Source: Magnetococcales bacterium (lineage in GTDB: Bacteria; Pseudomonadota; Magnetococcia; Magnetococcales; JADGCL01). From it: 33,170 nucleotides of DNA. This document shows, in pieces, positions 1 to 7,315 of the stretch (position 1 is the first letter of the stretch; each line of letters opens with the position of its first letter). Position numbers and translations under genes: made by a program. A model generated the notes under the pieces. That model saw nothing but the letters and a program-made list of their open reading frames with translations. It had not been told where the DNA came from and made no database searches. The stretch covers positions 1-33,170 of the forward strand of contig JADGCL010000032.1 in the NCBI GenBank assembly GCA_015229005.1. The letters are read 5' to 3'.

Positions 1-151
1 CGGGATTCCCAGGATCACCGCCGCGGGCGAGGGGGGGGTGGATGAGCCCGAGGGGTTGGGGCGGGCCCTGGCCGAGGAGCTCAGGCTTCTGGGGGCGGAG
101 AGGATCCTGGCGGAGCTTCGCGACACCGGCGCGGGGGCGGACGCGAATTGA
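1..151 (+). CDS. hemC: Porphobilinogen deaminase (hydroxymethylbilane synthase), C-terminal end only
   Basis: The frame beginning at base 2 is open to a TGA at 149-151 and gives about 49 residues containing DEPEGLGRALAEELRLLGAE, which looks like the C-terminal domain end of HemC (family knowledge). HemC joins four porphobilinogen units into hydroxymethylbilane in cytosolic tetrapyrrole synthesis. The rest of the gene lies outside the window, so catalytic residues cannot be checked. The call is strengthened by the next gene, hemD, whose start overlaps this stop codon, as in the common hemCD pair. Confidence 0.75.
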   Translation, partial: GIPRITAAGEGGVDEPEGLGRALAEELRLLGAERILAELRDTGAGADAN

Positions 152-933
152 GTCGCGAGGAGCTGACATCCCTGGCCGGGCGCCACCTCCTGATCACCCG
201 ACCCGAGCCCGAGGCCCTGGCGACTGCGCGGATGGTGGAGGCGGTTGGGGGGGTGGCGCACGTCGCCCCGGCCCTGCTTCTGGCGCCTCCTCTCGATCCT
301 GCCCCTCTGCGGGAGGCCGTGGGCCGTTGCGATCGGTTCGATGGGGTCATCCTCACCAGCGCCAACGGCGCCCGGGCCTTTCTTCGGGCCTTGCCCCCCG
401 GGCTCTCGCCGGCTCCGATCTTCGCGGTAGGACCGAAGAGCGCCGCTGTGTTGACCGGCGCCGGGTTGCCGGTGGCCACCCCGGAGCAGGCGGGTGATGC
501 CGAGGTCTTGGCCCGATACCTCCTGGAGCGGTTTGGCCGTGATCGGCATTATCTTTTCCTCCGGGCCGGGGAGGGGCGGGAGACGCTGGTCGGGATCTTG
601 ACCGCCGAGGGGGTTTCGGTGACTCTGGTCGAGGCCTACCGGATGGTCGCGGCGACGACCCTCGACACCGGGATCCGCGCCCGTCTGGAGCGGGGGGAGA
701 TGGACGCCGTCACCTTTTTCAGCGCCCGGAGCGCCGAGGCCTTTCTCGCTTTGTTGGGTCCCGACCGGCACCGTTGGTGGAGCCCGTCGATCCGGGTGGC
801 GGCGCTGAGTCCGGCCATTGCGCGGGGCTTGATGCTCCACGGCTTCGAGGGGGTTGTCACGGCCCCGGTTCCCGCTGCGGAGAGCCTGTTGGCGGCGTTG
901 GCGGCGACCTGGAGGCAAGCCCTTCCGGGTTGA
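148..933 (+). CDS. hemD: Uroporphyrinogen-III synthase
   Basis: A 261-residue protein of usual HemD length. HemD closes hydroxymethylbilane with inversion of ring D to give uroporphyrinogen III, the precursor of heme, siroheme and cobalamin. Visible family features are the early LLITRPEPEA segment, FDGVILTSANGARAF near residues 66-80, IFAVGPKSAAVL near 90-101 and FFSARSAEAFLALL near 190-203. HemD proteins are weakly conserved, so the pattern of two Rossmann-like halves plus the hemC neighbour carries the call. The start is a TTG at 148 overlapping the hemC stop (TTGA), implying translational coupling. The next in-frame ATG lies well inside the conserved part. Confidence 0.88.
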   Translation: MSREELTSLAGRHLLITRPEPEALATARMVEAVGGVAHVAPALLLAPPLDPAPLREAVGRCDRFDGVILTSANGARAFLRALPPGLSPAPIFAVGPKSAAVLTGAGLPVATPEQAGDAEVLARYLLERFGRDRHYLFLRAGEGRETLVGILTAEGVSVTLVEAYRMVAATTLDTGIRARLERGEMDAVTFFSARSAEAFLALLGPDRHRWWSPSIRVAALSPAIARGLMLHGFEGVVTAPVPAAESLLAALAATWRQALPG

Positions 934-939
934 ACCAGT

Positions 940-1006
940 CTTTTTTTGTAACTTTTTGAAAAGCTATTAAAAAAAGGGAGAGGTGTGGAGGGGTTCCCCC
1001 CTCCAC
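940..1006. terminator. Nested inverted repeats between convergent hemD and mutT
   Basis: Just after the hemD stop, CTTTTTTT (940-947) pairs with AAAAAAAG (969-976), enclosing a second repeat CTTTT (952-956)/AAAAG (959-963). Next comes a perfect 9-bp GC-rich stem, GTGGAGGGG (985-993) and CCCCTCCAC (998-1006), with a TTCC loop. The two flanking genes converge here, so a bidirectional terminator is the simplest reading. The GC stem lacks a clean following T-run in either direction, so it may instead be a dispersed intergenic repeat. Confidence 0.5.
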
Positions 1007-1057
1007 GGTTTGTCTTTGATCTTGCCTTTGAAAATGTGCAACTTTTGATTGAAACGA

Positions 1058-1474
1058 CTATATTCCCTGCTCGATGAGGCGGGCCACCAGTGGTCGATCG
1101 GCCGGAGGCAGGTCGAGCCCCGCCAGGGACTTCCGGGCAAACCATTTCAGGTCGTGGACCCCCAGCGGTTGCGGTTCCCCGGAGAAGTGCCGACAGGAGA
1201 AGAGCGGCATCAAGAGGTGGAACCGCTCGTAGGGATGGGAGGCGAAGCCCCAGGGAGAGAGGTCCTCGGTGGCGACGACGATCCCGAGTTCTTCAGCCAA
1301 TTCCCGCACCAGGGCCTCTTCCGGGGTCTCCCCGGGTTCCACTTTGCCCCCGGGGAATTCCCAGGTAAGGGCCAGGTGACTCCCCGGACGCCGCTGGGTC
1401 AGGAGGATCCGACCCCGCTCATCCCAAAGGAGGGCGGCAACGACCAGGACCAGGGGGGTGGCGGAACCGGCCAT
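1058..1474 (-). CDS. mutT: MutT-like Nudix hydrolase (8-oxo-dGTP diphosphatase)
   Basis: A 138-residue single-domain Nudix protein, the usual MutT size. The Nudix box spans residues 43-65 with every signature position present: G43, E49, R57-E58, E61-E62 and G64. The preceding WEFPGGK segment is typical of MutT, and the C-terminal half (HPYERFHLLMPLFSC, HDLKWF) resembles MutT, which removes 8-oxo-dGTP from the nucleotide pool. Specificity cannot be proven from sequence, since CTP- or dATP-hydrolysing relatives look alike. The ATG at 1474 was chosen because AGAGGT sits just upstream. The gene follows an unrecognised gene on the same strand after 103 bases. Confidence 0.85.
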   Translation of the reverse strand: MAGSATPLVLVVAALLWDERGRILLTQRRPGSHLALTWEFPGGKVEPGETPEEALVRELAEELGIVVATEDLSPWGFASHPYERFHLLMPLFSCRHFSGEPQPLGVHDLKWFARKSLAGLDLPPADRPLVARLIEQGI

Positions 1475-1577
1475 GGATACCTCTTGTCGGTGGATGCCGT
1501 CGGGAGCGGTCGGAAGTGCCCCGGGCCGGCGGGGGTTTGCGGGCGGTCGGGAGCCAGCTGCAACCCATGGCGGGTTC

Positions 1578-2015
1578 TCAGAACAGGGATTTCCACCAGG
1601 GGGCTTTAGCCTCGGGGGCGGCGCACACCCCCGGATTCCAGGCAGGGACCGGTTCCGGGGGGATTCGCGAGAAGACCCACCAGGGAAGGATCCCTCCCCC
1701 GCCACCACAGCCGCAGCCGGCCCGCCGGGGGTGGTACACCTTGATGATCCAGGGATCTTCGAGGGACTGAACATAGACCATCGTCGTCCACTCTCCCCGT
1801 TCCTCCCTGAGGATTTCCGCGACCAGCTTCTCCAGATGCGCCCTGGCCTCGCCGCCCGTGACCGGTGCCGCGGCGGCGGGCGTCGCCTCTCCCGGGGAGA
1901 CCAGATACCAGGCTTCCCGACTGGCCACGGTCTCGCCCAGGGGGGCGAGATCGGCGAGACGAAAAATCCCGTCGAAGCGTCCTTCCAGGCGTTGGGAAAA
2001 AGTGAGCCCATCCAT
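1578..2015 (-). CDS. Unrecognised small protein with a CGCGGGGG motif
   Basis: A 145-residue protein I do not recognise. The ATG at 2015 is preceded by AGGGAGTG at good spacing, supporting a real gene. The N-terminal two thirds look like a folded domain (FRLADLAP; EAWYLVSPGE; LEKLVAEILREERGEWTTM; YVQSLEDPWIIKVYHP). This is followed by CGCGGGGG at residues 101-108, then a Trp/Pro-rich tail (PWWVFSRIPPEPVPAW, final APWWKSLF). There is no signal peptide or convincing membrane helix. The Cys-Gly cluster might bind a metal or sit in a flexible linker; this is inference. It lies on the same strand between the HNH nuclease gene (184-base gap) and mutT (103-base gap), so co-transcription with mutT is plausible. 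Confidence 0.7.
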   Translation of the reverse strand: MDGLTFSQRLEGRFDGIFRLADLAPLGETVASREAWYLVSPGEATPAAAAPVTGGEARAHLEKLVAEILREERGEWTTMVYVQSLEDPWIIKVYHPRRAGCGCGGGGGILPWWVFSRIPPEPVPAWNPGVCAAPEAKAPWWKSLF

Positions 2016-2199
2016 GTGCTGTCACTCCCTGCCGAAGACCGGAATTGACTCCGGCCCTGCTTCATCTCTCAGGTCGATTGGTCTTGCCGGCGACCTGTTG
2101 CCACGCGCCAAAGTCTATACTGTTCCCATGCCTCCGCCGCCCGGAAAATCAGGAGGCGGCAGCGCTCTTCCTGCTGACGCACCAACACCTGCTTTCGTG

Positions 2200-2895
2200 T
2201 CAGCACTTGCCCCCGTGGGCCAAGCCATCGGTATTGGGATGGGGGGTGATCGGCGCAGTCGTCACCGGATCGAAGCAGGCACGTTCCGTTCCTGGAAAGG
2301 CCTTGAGCAATCCTTTCCGAATCTCGGGAACATTCTGGAATTCATCCATCCAAATGCTGAAAAAATCCGACGCTACTGCGAGGTCGATGATCATTTCAAC
2401 CATGTCCGGTTGGGATTTGTTCTTCCATTTTTCAGCATAGTGCCTGGCCATAATCCTGGTCTGCCTACGCTGGAGAGGGAGGTTCTGGGAGAGATTTTTC
2501 TTTTTATTCAGACCAAGAACTTCCAGTGTCTTCCCGGCCAACAAGTCAATGGAGACGGCAACACCACTTTCAATGACATGACCATCTTCGCGGTAGACAA
2601 AGGCGTAAGCCGTATTGTCTCGATCCGGGATGAGCCACTGATCGACGGAGAGGTCCAGATGTTGACTCTTGCACGAGTTGCAATTTTTGCATGAAATCAG
2701 AAAATTATTCCAGGTCCTTTCTTTGTCGGGATACTGACTTTTAGCTTCGATATGTTCCACTTCCGCCCCGCTCGAAAGGCGTCTCTCACAGTAACTGCAA
2801 TAGGGACCGAGGGTTGCCAGCAAATCGCCCATCGCTTTGCGATAGGGCCTGCCGTCGGCGAAATTGCCGGGGGTACCTTTGCGTACCGGTCGCAT
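2200..2895 (-). CDS. HNH endonuclease, PtuB-like partner of the adjacent ATPase
   Basis: A 231-residue protein starting one base after the ATPase stop (TGA-T-ATG on the minus strand), so the two are translationally coupled. An HNH zinc-nuclease core is visible: C33-x2-C36 (YCSYCERR), EVEHIE with H48, TWNNFL with N63-N64, and C69-x2-C72-N73. The N-terminus MRPVRKGTPGNF and the later LIPDRDNTAYAF are, from memory, typical of the small HNH proteins paired with AAA ATPases in Septu systems and some retron operons. In Septu the nuclease is thought to damage nucleic acid on phage infection under ATPase control. No reverse transcriptase is nearby, so a retron is unlikely. Base composition is less GC-rich than in the pst genes, consistent with acquisition. 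Confidence 0.83.
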   Translation of the reverse strand: MRPVRKGTPGNFADGRPYRKAMGDLLATLGPYCSYCERRLSSGAEVEHIEAKSQYPDKERTWNNFLISCKNCNSCKSQHLDLSVDQWLIPDRDNTAYAFVYREDGHVIESGVAVSIDLLAGKTLEVLGLNKKKNLSQNLPLQRRQTRIMARHYAEKWKNKSQPDMVEMIIDLAVASDFFSIWMDEFQNVPEIRKGLLKAFPGTERACFDPVTTAPITPHPNTDGLAHGGKC

Positions 2896-2896
2896 A

Positions 2897-4213
2897 TCAC
2901 TCTCCCAAACGGGCGATGCGTTCCAACTCCAGTACCGCCTGGAAGGCCGGATTGTGGGCAAAGGGCGCCAACCGCTCTGCCAACCGCTTCTTGTACGTTT
3001 CCAGACGTTCCCTGGGAGAAGAGGCAGCCTCATCGAGTTCCGCAAGGTACTCCTTGGCCACTTCCAGCATCTGCCAGTAGTGTGGGCTGGCCTCGGGGTT
3101 GCCCACTCCCATGACCTCAGCGGCAATGGTCTCGATCCCCAGGTTCCCGAGGCTTGCGGTGGTCTCTCCTTCCAGGGGCAGCAACATCCCGGCATCATCC
3201 AGCGATTGGATCAGGAAGGGCGAATGGGTGGTGGCGATGAACTGGACCCCGGGAAAAACGGTCATGAGATCCCGAATGACGTGGCGCTGCCACCGGGGGT
3301 GCAGATGGAGATCCAACTCGTCGATCAAGACCACCCCCCGGGTTTCCTGAAGTGCCCGTTCTCCCAGGTGAGGGTTGAGGATGGCGGCCTTGCGTGCCAT
3401 ATCGGCGACCATGGCCAACATGGCACGCTGTCCGTCACTCAGGCTGCCGAAGGGCAGGTATCCCGCGCCCTTCAGTTGGATATGAATCTCTTTTGTTTCA
3501 ACGCTGTAAAAAAGATCCTCTCCCCCTTCCAGGCATTGAATCATGGCCTGGCGCACCACCTTCAACAGGGGCGGTAGAACTCCTCTTTGCAACTTGATGT
3601 AGGTTTGATCGGTGATCCATCGAACTATCTCCGAGACGGAGAGACGTGGATCCACGCTGGTACGGTAGGCGGAGAGTCTGGAGGTCTGCTCTTTGCTGGC
3701 AGGGTATTTTGAGCTGCCGGGTTGCTCGTTGGGAACGTCCCACAGCCGACCGGTTCCGTAATAGGAAATCAGGGGCAAGGCGACCGGCTCTCCCCCCCGA
3801 ACCGCATCTGCCGCCTGGGAGGACAGGGTCTTGATGGACTTTGCCTCGACCCAGGTGGTCCGGCTTTTCTGCCCGTTCAAGGCCCGCAACCAGGAAATGT
3901 CACGTTCCATGACCTGGCCGACCGCCTCGATCGTCGAGGGAAATTGTTGCTCCCAATGAACGGGGGAGCGCTCACCCAGATTGGGGTCCACCTCTCCGAA
4001 CTGGAGCAGACGCACTTCCGATTGTCGGATGTGGCGGGTATCGAAACCTCTCAATCCGAGAAACCAACTGCCCAGGGCGACGGAGAGGGCGTCGAGGACG
4101 GCGGTCTTGCCGGTACCGTTGCCGCCGATCAACAGGTTGAACCGGGGGTGGAAGCGAAAAGATTGCGAGTTGAATCCCTTGAAATTCTTGACGTTCAGTT
4201 CGTCGATGCGCAT
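2897..4213 (-). CDS. AAA/ABC-type ATPase, PtuA-like (Septu-type defence)
   Basis: A 438-residue SMC/OLD-like ATPase. Visible motifs are N-terminal MRIDELNVKNFKGF, Walker A GGNGTGKT (30-37), a YYGTGRLW segment (151-158), ABC signature LSDGQ (258-262), Walker B GVVLIDELD (293-301, D298-E299) and switch histidine TTHSPF (328-333). There is no TOPRIM domain, so it is not a classical OLD nuclease; the nuclease is the separate downstream HNH gene. This two-gene order matches Septu PtuA-PtuB (family knowledge), where the ATPase is proposed to restrain or trigger the nuclease. The ATG at 4213 was chosen because MRIDEL is the family-like start; a TTG at 4276 would add 21 unconvincing residues. The gene lies 99 bases behind phoU on the same strand. 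Confidence 0.85.
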   Translation of the reverse strand: MRIDELNVKNFKGFNSQSFRFHPRFNLLIGGNGTGKTAVLDALSVALGSWFLGLRGFDTRHIRQSEVRLLQFGEVDPNLGERSPVHWEQQFPSTIEAVGQVMERDISWLRALNGQKSRTTWVEAKSIKTLSSQAADAVRGGEPVALPLISYYGTGRLWDVPNEQPGSSKYPASKEQTSRLSAYRTSVDPRLSVSEIVRWITDQTYIKLQRGVLPPLLKVVRQAMIQCLEGGEDLFYSVETKEIHIQLKGAGYLPFGSLSDGQRAMLAMVADMARKAAILNPHLGERALQETRGVVLIDELDLHLHPRWQRHVIRDLMTVFPGVQFIATTHSPFLIQSLDDAGMLLPLEGETTASLGNLGIETIAAEVMGVGNPEASPHYWQMLEVAKEYLAELDEAASSPRERLETYKKRLAERLAPFAHNPAFQAVLELERIARLGE

Positions 4214-4312
4214 CACAGCCCGCCAGACACGATAGCAGAAGCCGGGGACATCGCCCCCGACCGCAGAATTTGGCAATCTCCCGAGTCGGGGAATATGCGG
4301 GAGAAGAGCGCC

Positions 4313-5023
4313 CTACGGCAAGAGCAATCTCTCGGTCGTGGGGGCGTTGTCGTTGGCGGGGTGTTTCAGATTTTTTCCGGTCAACTGGCGGACAACGCTG
4401 TCGGCGATCAGCACGGCGTGATCGGCCATCCGCTCCAGATCCTTGGCCAGGAGCAGGAGGTGGGTACAATTGGTGACGTCGTCGGGGCTCTGTCCCATGC
4501 GGCGGGTGAGGTGGGTCAGGACGGCCTCGTAGGCGGCATCGACCTGTTCTTCCTGACTCCAGGCCTGCAAGGCCCACTCGGCCTTGCGGGTCGAGAGGGC
4601 CTTCTGGATCAGCCCCTGGATTCCGACCACGGCAAGGTAGAGTTCGGCAAAACCCAGCCCTTCTGGGGCGCGGACCAGGCTTTGCACCCGCCTGCCGATG
4701 TTCTTCAGGAGATCCCCCATCCGTTCCATGTCGTTGGCGACGTTGATGGCGGTGATCACCCGCCGGAGATCGTCGGCCATCGGCTGCTTGAGGGCGATCA
4801 GGCGTGAACAACTCCCCTCGACCTGCTGAAAGAGATCCCGGTTGGCCTGGCAGGCGGCGACGATCTCGTCGAGATTGATGCGCCACGGGCTCTTCAGGAG
4901 GGCCGGGCCGATGAGGTCGAGCTGCGCGACCAGCCCGTCGACCATGGCCAGAAGGAGGGCATCCATCTGTTCCAGGGCCTCGTCGAAGGAGCGGACGATG
5001 TGGGACTGTGGTCGCGGGATCAT
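4313..5023 (-). CDS. phoU: Phosphate-specific transport system accessory protein PhoU
   Basis: A 236-residue all-helical protein of the usual PhoU length with two repeated three-helix PhoU domains. Visible markers are IVRSFDEALEQMDALLLAMV at the start, INLDEIVAACQANRDLFQQV in the first domain and the metal-ligand-rich INVANDMERMGDLLKNI, mirrored in the second half by LLLAKDLERMADHAVLIAD. PhoU binds the Pst transporter and the PhoR kinase and shuts off the Pho response when phosphate is ample. It ends the pstC-pstA-pstB-phoU series, 24 bases after pstB. No phoR or phoB is in the window. The next gene on this strand is the ATPase of the defence-like pair. Confidence 0.95.
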   Translation of the reverse strand: MIPRPQSHIVRSFDEALEQMDALLLAMVDGLVAQLDLIGPALLKSPWRINLDEIVAACQANRDLFQQVEGSCSRLIALKQPMADDLRRVITAINVANDMERMGDLLKNIGRRVQSLVRAPEGLGFAELYLAVVGIQGLIQKALSTRKAEWALQAWSQEEQVDAAYEAVLTHLTRRMGQSPDDVTNCTHLLLLAKDLERMADHAVLIADSVVRQLTGKNLKHPANDNAPTTERLLLP

Positions 5024-5047
5024 GGTGAATCGTCCCCGTTGCTCGGG

Positions 5048-5893
5048 TCAACCAAAACGACCGGTGACATAGTTCTTGGTCCGGGTGTCCGAAGGGTTGG
5101 TGAAAATGGCCTCCGTCGAATCGAACTCTACCAGCTCGCCCAGGTGGAAAAAACCGGAAAATTGGGAGACCCGGGCCGCCTGCTGCATGGAGTGGGTGAC
5201 GATGATGATGGTGTAATTGCTCTTCAACTCGTCGATCAGGTCCTCGATCCTGGCCGTGGCGATGGGGTCCAGGGCGGAGCAGGGCTCATCCATGAGGATC
5301 ACTTCCGGATTCACCGCGATCGTGCGGGCGATGCACAGCCGCTGCTGCTGACCGCCGGAGAGGCTGGTCCCCGGTTCGTCCAGACGATCCTTGACCTCGT
5401 TCAGGAGGCCTGCCCGTTCGAGACTCGTCAGGACGATCCTCTCCAGATCCTCCTTGTGATCGAACAGACCGTGGATGCGAGGACCGTAGGCGACGTTCTC
5501 GAAGATCGACTTGGGGAAGGGGTTGGGTTTCTGGAAGACCATCCCCACCCGCGAGCGGAGCATTGCCACGTCGAGGTCGGGGTCCTGGACGTCCTGACCG
5601 TCGAGGGTGATCTGGCCGGTGACCCGGCACCCTTCGATGATATCGTTCATCCGGTTGAGGCAGCGCAGGAAGGTACTCTTGCCGCAGCCGGAGGCGCCGA
5701 TCAGGGCGGTGACCTTGCGGGCGGGGATCTCCATGCTGATGCCGGAGAGGGCCACCTTCTCGCCATAGGTGACGCGGACCCCGGCGGCCTGCATCTTGGT
5801 CTCCGATTCGGGGACGGCATCACTGTCGGCGACGGCGGCGCTCTCCGGGAGTGAGACTCGGTCAAGCATGATCTTCGGTATGGTATGGCGCAC
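5048..5893 (-). CDS. pstB: Phosphate ABC transporter ATP-binding protein PstB
   Basis: A 281-residue ATPase that powers high-affinity phosphate import through PstC/PstA at the inner membrane. Motifs are Walker [10 protein letters not shown] (66-74) followed by [10 protein letters not shown], the Q-loop with the PstB hallmark QKPNPFP (121-127), signature LSGGQQQR (178-185), Walker B ILMDEP with SALDP (199-210), and switch histidine VTHSM. The C-terminus [16 protein letters not shown] is typical of PstB. The listed start is a GTG at 5893, ten bases from the pstA stop, without a clear ribosome site. An ATG at 5869 (MLDRVSL) is a reasonable alternative and would remove eight residues. The first 35 residues are non-conserved. 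Confidence 0.96.
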   Translation of the reverse strand: MRHTIPKIMLDRVSLPESAAVADSDAVPESETKMQAAGVRVTYGEKVALSGISMEIPARKVTALIGASGCGKSTFLRCLNRMNDIIEGCRVTGQITLDGQDVQDPDLDVAMLRSRVGMVFQKPNPFPKSIFENVAYGPRIHGLFDHKEDLERIVLTSLERAGLLNEVKDRLDEPGTSLSGGQQQRLCIARTIAVNPEVILMDEPCSALDPIATARIEDLIDELKSNYTIIIVTHSMQQAARVSQFSGFFHLGELVEFDSTEAIFTNPSDTRTKNYVTGRFG

Positions 5894-5902
5894 GGTTTTG
5901 AC

Positions 5903-7186
5903 TCACCAGGTTTTTTCGAAACGTTTACGCAGGACGACCGCCAGGGCATTCATAACGATGAGAAAAAGCAACAGGATCAGGGAGGCCGCAGCGGTTTTGG
6001 CGACGAAGGCCCGTTCGGGACTCTCCGCCCAAAGAAAAATCTGTACAGGCAAGGCGGTCGCCGAATCGAGGAACCCCTGCGGGATTTCGACGACGAAGGC
6101 AACCATGCCGACCATGAGGAGCGGCGCCGTCTCGCCCAGGGCGCGAGCCATGCCGATGATCGAGCCGGTCAGGATTCCCGGCATCGCCAGGGGCAGAGTG
6201 TGGTGCATGACGGCCTGAAGCGGCGAGGCCCCGACCCCGAGGGCGGCCTCGCGGATCCACGGCGGGACGGCCAGGAGGGCGGCGCGGGCGGTGATGATGA
6301 TGGTCGGCAGCGTCATGAGCGCCAGGGTGAGCCCACCCACAAGCGGGGCAGAACGCGGAAGGTGCATCAGGTTAATATAAATCGCCAGTCCCAGCAACCC
6401 GAAAATGATGGAGGGGACGGCGGCGAGGTTGTTGATGTTGACCTCGACGAAGTCGAACCATCTGTTTTTCTGGGCGAATTCTTCAAGATAGACGGCGGTG
6501 GTGACGCCGATCGGAAAACAGAGGAAAAAAGTGACGAGCAGGGTGAAAAAGGAGCCGGCGGCGGCTCCCAGGACGCCGGCCATCTCCGGTTCACGCGAGT
6601 CGGAAGCGGTGAAGAGGGTGGTGTTGAACGACTGCTCGAGGGCTCCGCGCTCCTGGAACTGGAGGAGGAGATGGGTCTGGAAGGGGGTCAGCCGCTCCCC
6701 CTCCTTGCCGGTGAGCCCACTCTTGAACGCCTGGTCTGCGTCAGCAGACGCCGCCAGCCAAAGTTCCTCGCTATTGCCGAGCAGTTCCGGGTGAGATGTC
6801 AGCCGCTCCTTGAGCCGGAAGGCGGCCCCGGGCGAAAAGAGACGGATCAACTCCCGCCGCTCGGTCCGCGAAGCGACCTGTGGGAAAAGTTGGAGCGCGG
6901 CCTCACGGATAACGGCGGTATAATCCCCCTCTTCGAGGGATTCGGGGGAGGCGTCACCGCGCGGATCGACCAGAGGCCGGTCGTAGCGGACGGTGAGCTT
7001 GATCCGGGTTTCGGTGAAGGCCTCGGAGCTGGCGGTCAGGAGCGCCCCCAACATCATGACCAGAGCGGTGACGGCGAGCAGCAACCCTGTGGCCGCGAGA
7101 TGACGGAAGAGACGATTGCGCCGATGCCGCTGCTGCAAACGACGGGCGGTTTCGGGTCGGGATTGCCAGGTCTGGGTGGGACTCAT
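5903..7186 (-). CDS. pstA: Phosphate ABC transporter permease PstA, long form
   Basis: A 427-residue permease, longer than the roughly 300 residues of E. coli PstA. One membrane helix (about 28-51) is followed by a hydrophilic stretch of about 150 residues, as in the N-terminal extension known as DUF3333 in many proteobacterial PstA proteins (family knowledge). The C-terminal core carries the permease helices and the coupling-loop signature around REAALGVGASPLQAVMHHTL. It pairs with PstC to form the membrane channel. The ATG at 7186 has GGAGAG just upstream; an upstream in-frame start at 7267 lacks this. A 129-base spacer containing a small hairpin separates it from pstC, and pstB follows closely. 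Confidence 0.94.
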   Translation of the reverse strand: MSPTQTWQSRPETARRLQQRHRRNRLFRHLAATGLLLAVTALVMMLGALLTASSEAFTETRIKLTVRYDRPLVDPRGDASPESLEEGDYTAVIREAALQLFPQVASRTERRELIRLFSPGAAFRLKERLTSHPELLGNSEELWLAASADADQAFKSGLTGKEGERLTPFQTHLLLQFQERGALEQSFNTTLFTASDSREPEMAGVLGAAAGSFFTLLVTFFLCFPIGVTTAVYLEEFAQKNRWFDFVEVNINNLAAVPSIIFGLLGLAIYINLMHLPRSAPLVGGLTLALMTLPTIIITARAALLAVPPWIREAALGVGASPLQAVMHHTLPLAMPGILTGSIIGMARALGETAPLLMVGMVAFVVEIPQGFLDSATALPVQIFLWAESPERAFVAKTAAASLILLLFLIVMNALAVVLRKRFEKTW

Positions 7187-7260
7187 GACGACTCTCCGGG
7201 GATCCTGCCGCAGGTCGCGGTGGTCTTGGCCGATATCGCGCCTGCCGTCCTCACACGGCA

Positions 7261-7285
7261 CTCCCACCCCCTTCGGTCATGGGAG
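7261..7285 (-). repeat. Small hairpin in the pstC-pstA spacer
   Basis: CTCCCA (7261-7266) and TGGGAG (7280-7285) form a perfect 6-bp inverted repeat with a 13-base loop, inside the 129-base gap between pstC and pstA. No T-run follows on the minus strand. It may tune the ratio of the two permease messages, but such a short repeat could be chance in GC-rich DNA. Confidence 0.3.
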
Positions 7286-7315
7286 CCTGCTCCGGGTACC
7301 CTTGGCGATGACTGG

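Noticed and set aside
2200-4213. Retron or other reverse-transcriptase defence system
   Set aside because: HNH/ATPase pairs of this kind occur in some retrons, but no reverse transcriptase gene or retron RNA is seen on either side; phoU and a small unrelated gene flank the pair.
4214-4276. Upstream TTG start extending the PtuA-like ATPase by 21 residues
   Set aside because: The added residues do not fit the family, whose proteins usually begin at the MRIxxLxIKNFKGF strand.
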